Source: Tubulanus polymorphus
Lineage: Eukaryota; Nemertea; Palaeonemertea; Tubulaniformes; Tubulanidae
Assembly: GCF_964204645.1 (NCBI RefSeq)
Contig: NC_134025.1
Span: 22,660,001-22,724,000, forward strand
DNA length: 64,000 nucleotides
Direction of reading: 5' to 3'
Shown here: positions 57,923 through 64,000 of the stretch, in pieces
Layout of the letters: each line of letters begins with the position of its first letter
Position numbering within the stretch: position 1 is the stretch's first letter
Translations under genes and position numbers: made by a program
Notes under the pieces: model-generated
The model's database searches: none
Told to the model about the DNA's origin: nothing
Seen by the model: only the letters and a program-made list of their open reading frames with translations

Positions 57923-60791
57923 GTGCTTTTTAATAAACGCCTTTTGTATTTCATTCCATTGATTTTCTGTTAATGCACTGTCTTCCGAGTCCACGGTTTG
58001 ATCGTTATAGTCCACTCCGGTTATATAACAATTCGGTAATAGTTCCTCCAACAATAAACAGATCATAGCTTTATTCTGAACACCTGGTAGATTCGCAACA
58101 TTCAACTGTCTTAAATGTCTGAAATGGTAATCGGAGAGCGAAATGAGAAAACGGCTGAGAGCATGATTTTTCTCTTATTTTCATTTGGGGCGATTCTACA
58201 CTACTGATTCTTTAAGAACTTCCAGCTTTCAGTAAATGAATTTGATTTAAAACTTGAATTTCGTAAACCGTTGCCGGTCAATTACCGTATTTTACTTAAG
58301 GTGGCACCCATAAAAACATGCCTTACGATGTACGGTTTGAAATACATTAAAAAATCTATCAAAATACTAGACCCGGCCTTGCTCACTGGTCAACTTTGAA
58401 TATACATGGACGGTCTTTCAATTTAAACAAAAGAGTTTGAATTGAAAAGAATTTCAATTTCTCTGATTCTCAAAAGGTACAATGGAACCTCATTAATTCA
58501 AATCTTGAAGGCGAAAGTGAAATGGTCGTATTAAGTTGGTTTCGTATTATCCCAAGCTTGATTGATATACCCGTAGATATTTTAGCTGGAAATCACGGGT
58601 TTTGTCTTTGACAGAATTGTACTACCGGTAATGAAGTTCAACTGTATTTGGTCAACCGAGCCCTAAATGTAACAGAGTCTTAATTCATAAACTACTGTAG
58701 ATATTTTTTAAACATACCTGAGCCGATGTAAACAAGATAGTCCTCGATCAGTTATATGAGGACAGCCACTTAGATCCAGCGATACTAATGTATCCTTACA
58801 CATAGCTGTTATTTTATCTATACACCAGTCATCTATGTGCCAGCATTCACTGATGTTCAAGTATTTCAAATGATTTAGGTTACCTGAAATGAATAGACTC
58901 ATATTTTTCACATCTTAAAAACCTTCAATGTAGTTATTATTTAGAGGGAGAGCTTAGAGTAGAACTGCTGATCAAGAAACTCGGCCTATGAATTGATGAG
59001 AACAGTTTGCCTAAAACCAATGACCTCGGAATGTTTTTTTTCTAAATATGAGATATTAGAGGGTGACTATTACGGTAAGCAGATGAACACTTTTTCAATA
59101 AGACACAAGTACGACACAAGAATTCTCTGTAAGATCTGGATAATTAGGGGTTCAGGGACACCTATCCCCTCCGGAAAGTGGTCCAAAATCCTCGAAAGTG
59201 TGACGATTTCGATATTCAACGCCCCTTGGTGAACATATAAACAAATGAATACTGGTAACTTAATAACCTTGCTATAATCATAGAAACATCGAATATACAA
59301 ATTTTTCGGAAATATTCTATGAATCTACCAGTACTGTAGTAGTGAAACATCGCCGGCAGACTGTCTGTCAATCAAAATTACACAGGCAAGCAATTCTGAG
59401 TGAGAGTTGGATTCAACTTCCGATATGCGGCTAGGTCGATGGTTTTCTGCCATATTTGAGTCAATATGGGCCACTTTCTGATGTTTTATTGACACTATCG
59501 TACTGATTGATAGCTCTGGTAGCTGTTGGTGAATTGATATGTAATTTACGATGATGCATTCCAAATTATGATCCAAGTTAGTAAGAAAATGCACTATGTT
59601 TTCTCAAATGGACGTATGAAATCTGACTTAATCGTAGATTTTGTACTGGCACTATCTTATACCCAAATTTACCAAGACGACCGACATCCGAGTTAGCTAC
59701 TGCAAAATAATCGTGATATAAATTTGGGTTCTGGTCCAACAAAGCTTCAGGAGTATCACGAGCAAAAACGAAATATGTTGAACTTACTTAAATTATCGAT
59801 TCCAATATTCATAAGCACAGTGCGAGAAGCGTCGATAGCTTCTAGTTTCATACTGTCCACTTTGTGCGTCGGTAAAAATGATTCATCATTCGTTTGTTGA
59901 AAATACCACCTCGCGCTGCCTTCAAACGCAACTCGACCCCCTCGAAAACAGATAAAATGCGCGCACGCCAAATCAGGGCCGAGCATTTCATGACGCTCCG
60001 GGCGAAATCTTCAAATGAAAATGCAAGAAATTCACATAAGACATAATCACATTCATCTCTATTCATCTATATTTTTTAACTTGAATCCCTCAGTCAATCC
60101 CCTACATTTAACTAGAATGAATTAATGTAACTTGCATATTTACCCTAGCTCACAGTCATAGTAATTCAATTTCTATAGTCCTCTTTTCATGGTGATAAAA
60201 TGTTCAACAGTGCTTTCCATTGATATTATTACCCCCAGCCTATAGGCCTAACTCCAACCATTTATCAGTCATCTCTCCCTAGGGAGAAGTAATATCTGAG
60301 CAGCTGCTGGGTGCTCAGGAGTCATCAATCAGGCCAGCAGGTACCCATTTACTCCTGGGTGAAGAGAGGCAATAAGGATAAGTGTCGTCTTGACCAGGGA
60401 CACAATGAACAGGGTTTGGACCACGACCTGGCATCACAAGAGTCGAACGTTCTAACCACACGCCCACACTGCTCACTCAAGAATGAATGCTGATTCATCC
60501 AATTCTATCAAAGGCCTAGACTTACATTTGATCGCCCATCAACATTTGTTCTTGTCGTTTATTCAGAGTTCTTCTCAGCGTATCGGGTTCAAGATCAATT
60601 TGTTTCTGCATCATAGTCACTAGATCTCTCGGTACTCCGGTGGGTTCATTGCTAGGAGGATTTTCTCGATCGAAACCGCTGAGTTGTTGACGAATGCGCG
60701 ATGTCGTGGAGAAACTACTCGAGGAATCTTGCCAAATGATTCTCCTCGCGAAACTGTGTTTGCAAGAATCCGTCAATACACGACGCATCAT
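57812..60791 (-). CDS. DMAC2: DMAC2 (ATP5SL)-like, complex I assembly factor (319 aa)
   Basis: Four exons read leftward: 60791-60526, 60008-59788, 58883-58718, 58118-57812 (960 nt, frame kept). The N-terminus is basic and Ser/Arg-rich (RRVLTDSCKHSFARRI), as expected of a mitochondrial presequence. Exon 2 gives EMLGPDLACAHFICFRGGRV and then VDSMKLEAIDASRTV. Exons 3 and 4 form the leucine-rich part: LKYLNISECWHIDDWCIDKI, SLDLSGCPHITDRGLSCLHR, LRQLNVANLPGVQ and EELLPNCYITGVDY. Human DMAC2 has the same order (GADLA-x-FRGGxVKF, EAIDASGC, CCHVDDWCLSRL, AGCPRVSERGLACLHHL, ISDLPAV, VEEMLPNCEVVGVD). It helps assemble the distal membrane arm of complex I. The related DMAC2L (ATP5S) fits less well, lacking the LPNC-VGVD tail. 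The start could be either of two adjacent ATGs. Confidence 0.88.
58484..58640. repeat. Transposon-end repeat, second copy of 35020-35160
   Basis: caatggaacctcattaattc, gtgaaatggtcgtattaagt, tggtttcgtattatcccaag and cttgattgatatacccgtag follow the same order as in 35020-35160. It lies in DMAC2 intron 3. Confidence 0.6.
59130..59280. repeat. Interspersed repeat fragment, copy 2
   Basis: Partner of 16809-17090 through the block ttcgatattcaacgcccctt followed by ggtgaacatataaac. In DMAC2 intron 2. Confidence 0.4.
60235..60482 (-). mobile_element. tRNA-derived SINE (minus orientation)
   Basis: Read on the minus strand it starts with an A-box-like tgggcgtgtggttagaacg, then a B-box-like ggtccaaaccc. 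The body matches the SINE at 24684-24968 (gacacttatccttattgcct, cccaggagtaaatgggtacc, tgactcctgagcacc, ctccctagggagagatgac). It lies in DMAC2 intron 1 and has diverged from the other copy. Confidence 0.8.
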
Positions 60792-61096
60792 TATGACCTG
60801 GGGAAAAATACAGAGAATTTCACACTTGATAGTTATTTCGAATAATAAGACGTTTAGGGTTTTTAAGGCATTCGTAGTGCTCAGAGCTCAGAGCTGGGGG
60901 GCCTTACAACTGCTCAGTTGCTCTGGCCGTATAAAGGTCATTTCTGAAACTCTTCCGAAATTTGATGGAGTTAACCAATATAGACAACATCAATATGCTG
61001 ATATATGGTTAATGACCAAAATTATTAGTCTACTAATTTAGACCAATCCAAGACCGGCTTCTTGTACAACAGCATTAAGATAGGCTAACTGTGGCA

Positions 61097-61501
<405 letters not shown>

Positions 61502-61675
61502 CGTCGTGTTTAATAAGTTAGTATTTTATAATAGTAGGTAGAAGTTCTAAATGTCGAGTAGTCACACAGCAGGTAACTGTAAGGCATCAAACTGCATATT
61601 TCTTGCGCGCAAAATACTTAAAAGTACATCTTTAATTGATACATACATATACATACATACACTTCCTTATTAGTT

Positions 61676-62272
61676 AACTCAACAGCAACAACAGCAACAG
61701 CAGTATAACTACGGTTGGGAAGGTTATTCTGTAAGTATCACAACTTCTCTTCGAAAACTGATCAAGTAAAAATTACGTAGTATTTTTGAAACATGTGGAA
61801 AATCTACACAACTACCGGTACATGGGGCTAGAAAAAGTCTGTATTACCTATATCCAGTGTGAAATAATTAATATCCTTTATGGATGAAATTCTAGGTTTG
61901 TAATAAGCAAAAAATCATTATGTCTGAGGTCGTTAAGAGAGATTCTACTATATATGTATGTGGTCCTAATCTCAATGCATTCGGGTCATTGCTTTCGATC
62001 ATAAGTTCTCGTGGGAAGGTTGAATATTGAAAATGCCTTGATTGTGAAACATTTCTCTGATTCAAAAGTTTTCAAGTTATGAGAAAACTTCATTGTCTTC
62101 ACTGTCTTTATTTTAGATGTATTTCTTACCCACTGTATTATAGTACTCAGGATTACTAGGAGAATTATCTTTTGTTGATATATATCTAACCGGGATGATC
62201 TTTTTGTTTCAGGGCTATAACAACAACTATAACAACTACTACAACTCACAGTACTATCAGCAATCTACTTAA
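61676..62272 (+). pseudogene. Duplicated 3' end of PRPF39 (exon 16 fragment and exon 17)
   Basis: Equivalent of PRPF39 exons 16 (only its last 55 bp, 61676-61730, lacking acceptor and 5' part) and 17 (62213-62272, with acceptor tttcag and stop). Without the rest of the gene it cannot make PRPF39, though exon 17' could in principle be spliced as an alternative last exon. Confidence 0.8.
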
Positions 62273-63889
62273 AATGACAAGATCAAGAAAGCGATGCGAC
62301 CTTCTAAGTGGATCGGTTAAAAAAACTAATAATATCAGATGCTGTGGACTATTATGGATCAAAAACTTTTTACCGCGGTTCATAGGAATAAATGGCAAAC
62401 TTCATTCGTATGGACTCGACTCTCTCTCCTGAGCATGGATTTGGAATATACAGATCGTAATAAGCGTTTGTTTTCTGCGGCGCGTTGTTTATAATATAAT
62501 GTTACTTAAGTGTGTATTTATGTAATCCGCATATGTCTAGATAGCTTGACCATTCCAGTAAGTCCATAGCTAACTCATAAAGAATAGAAAAAAATCAAAA
62601 AATGGTTGTGGGACTTTGTTGAAAATCTAAGTAGTAGCCGATTCATGTTTAAAAAAATTGATAGAAGTTCATTATGTCCATTTGTTCAATATTGAATATT
62701 GGATAAATACATTTTGGTTTTTGGTTGAGGCTTCATCTCTGTGTGCAGGGTGTTCTTTCTCGATATGCTTAGGAAGTCTAGAATTTGTCCAAGGCAAAAA
62801 TATGTTGAGTCTAATGATTTTGACAATATATATGCGAAGAAGTCGCGAGTCTGAAAGTGTCCCAAGATTTAACACTTGCGTTTTAAAGCCTATGCCGTTA
62901 TAATTCATTCCATTTGTGAACCTTCAGTGTCGCTAAGTGTAGCAAAACACTACATTCTGAAGAAAGGTCATAAAAAGTGGTACGTTGTCTCTAAAGTAGG
63001 CAGTCAGGCTATGAATCTTTGTATTTAAAATCGTTGTTACATATACCAACAGATCGATCGCGTCTACCAAGATTTCTCAGTGCAGCATCTGTCATTTATA
63101 CGGTAAATACTGTACCGGTAATTAAAAATCTAAAATGGAATACATGTCGCACATGTACCGATTCCGGGTCTCTGTAAATTCATCAGAACCATCCATTTGT
63201 ATATCCTTAGTGTATTATATTTTTCATTTAATGAGCACATGATTCACGTAGAAATATATTGTGCACTCTGTATTATTGACATTTTAAGTGTTTACAGGAA
63301 AATGCGATGAGAAAAACTGTTTAGGTCATAAAAATTAGTGTAAATAACGCTGCTGGGAATAAATGAACATTTTCTTATTCAAAAAGTCATCACTTTTAGT
63401 AGTTGTTTTACTTGTTTGGTGGTTGATATGAATTCCAAGTTTATTGCCTTTTAGCACATTTTGGGGCTATTGCATTTCGTTTTTAAGATGCTTTGATGGA
63501 TTGTCATGATATTCAATGTATCTACCCTCTACATATTTGGAGCAAAAAACTAGCTAAACTAAAGGGTGGCTGTTGTTCATTGAAATCACTATACAAGATG
63601 CTTCTTTCAAACTTGATACCTAGAGCCCAACATCATGAAAAGTTGGGCCATTCTGACATACGCCATGCCTGCAACTAATCCTTTGATTGAAAATGCATCT
63701 ATTCAATTTCATCTATTTCTCTGTGGGCTTCTGTTTTGTGATCTCCAGCCCTTCCATGGTACTACTGGGGCAAGCGGCACGAGTATTTCATTAAGCTGAT
63801 TCCTGGAGACGCCTCCATCTTTGAACGGCAACTTCGTCCCTAGCGATCGTTCTTAACAACAATACATTTTGATAGAGGTGTAAATTTAT

Positions 63890-64000
63890 TCATTGAAAAA
63901 TTTCCCTTTTAGGGAATACAGACTTGAGAATCTTTGTAGACAACGAGGTATTTGAAGGCAGAAACCTTGCCCAGCGTTGCAATCGATCTAACGCTGGTAC
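63890..64000 (-). CDS. Duplicated DMAC2 terminal exon (partial, cut by window end)
   Basis: Equivalent to 57812-57922: the last 37 codons of DMAC2 (ending KSVFPKREIFQ) including the stop that overlaps AATAAA. The frame is open to the window edge, so whether a complete second DMAC2 lies beyond cannot be judged. Confidence 0.65.
   Translation of the reverse strand, partial: VPALDRLQRWARFLPSNTSLSTKILKSVFPKREIFQ

Larger units (their letters stand above)
61676..64000. repeat. Right copy of the 2.3-kb duplication (runs off the window)
   Basis: Starts abruptly inside the PRPF39 exon-16 homologous sequence (aactcaacagcaacaacag), preceded by unrelated acatacatacacttccttat. It continues to the window end at constant offset from 55598-57922. 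Confidence 0.95.

Overview
This window is nuclear DNA of an animal. Every recognisable gene is split by GT-AG introns, usually 100-900 bp long, and the encoded proteins match conserved metazoan families. Gene content, gene compactness and repeats fit a marine invertebrate, most likely a lophotrochozoan such as a mollusc or annelid; an invertebrate deuterostome cannot be excluded. I see no bacterial, organellar or viral gene cluster.

Layout, left to right. The last two exons of TRIP11/GMAP-210 (+) open the window. A leucine-rich-repeat gene ending in a CAAX box (-, 3963-8718) lies head to head with a single-domain phospholipase B1-like gene (+, 9404-13175). A small CXorf65-like gene (+, 14366-16300) follows. 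CDIN1 (-, 18263-20134) is head to head with ETAA1 (+, 20585-25763). CEBPZOS (-, 26465-26888) is head to head with the zinc-transporter subunit SLC30A6 (+, 27208-31092). B9D2 (+, 32085-33257) converges on JKAMP (-, 34097-38597), which is head to head with L3HYPDH (+, 39787-41204). A retroelement-like unit with two nearly identical 527-bp direct terminal repeats and no intact gag-pol occupies 41749-45729. PRPF39 (+, 46427-56194) carries a SAP motif at its N-terminus and converges on DMAC2 (-, 57812-60791).

The right end (61676-64000) is an almost exact copy of 55598-57922. It repeats the last exons of PRPF39 and the 3' end of DMAC2, so it is either a recent tandem duplication or an assembly duplicate.

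The genes are housekeeping and form no single pathway: Golgi tethering, lipid hydrolysis, DNA-damage signalling, Golgi zinc transport, ciliary transition zone, ER-associated degradation, hydroxyproline catabolism, U1 snRNP splicing and mitochondrial complex I assembly. The non-genic interest lies in many inverted-repeat (foldback/MITE-like) elements in introns, two tRNA-derived SINE copies, one nested transposon pair, and four divergent promoters. I reconstructed exon chains by hand; every chain quoted keeps frame across all junctions and gives a total length divisible by three.
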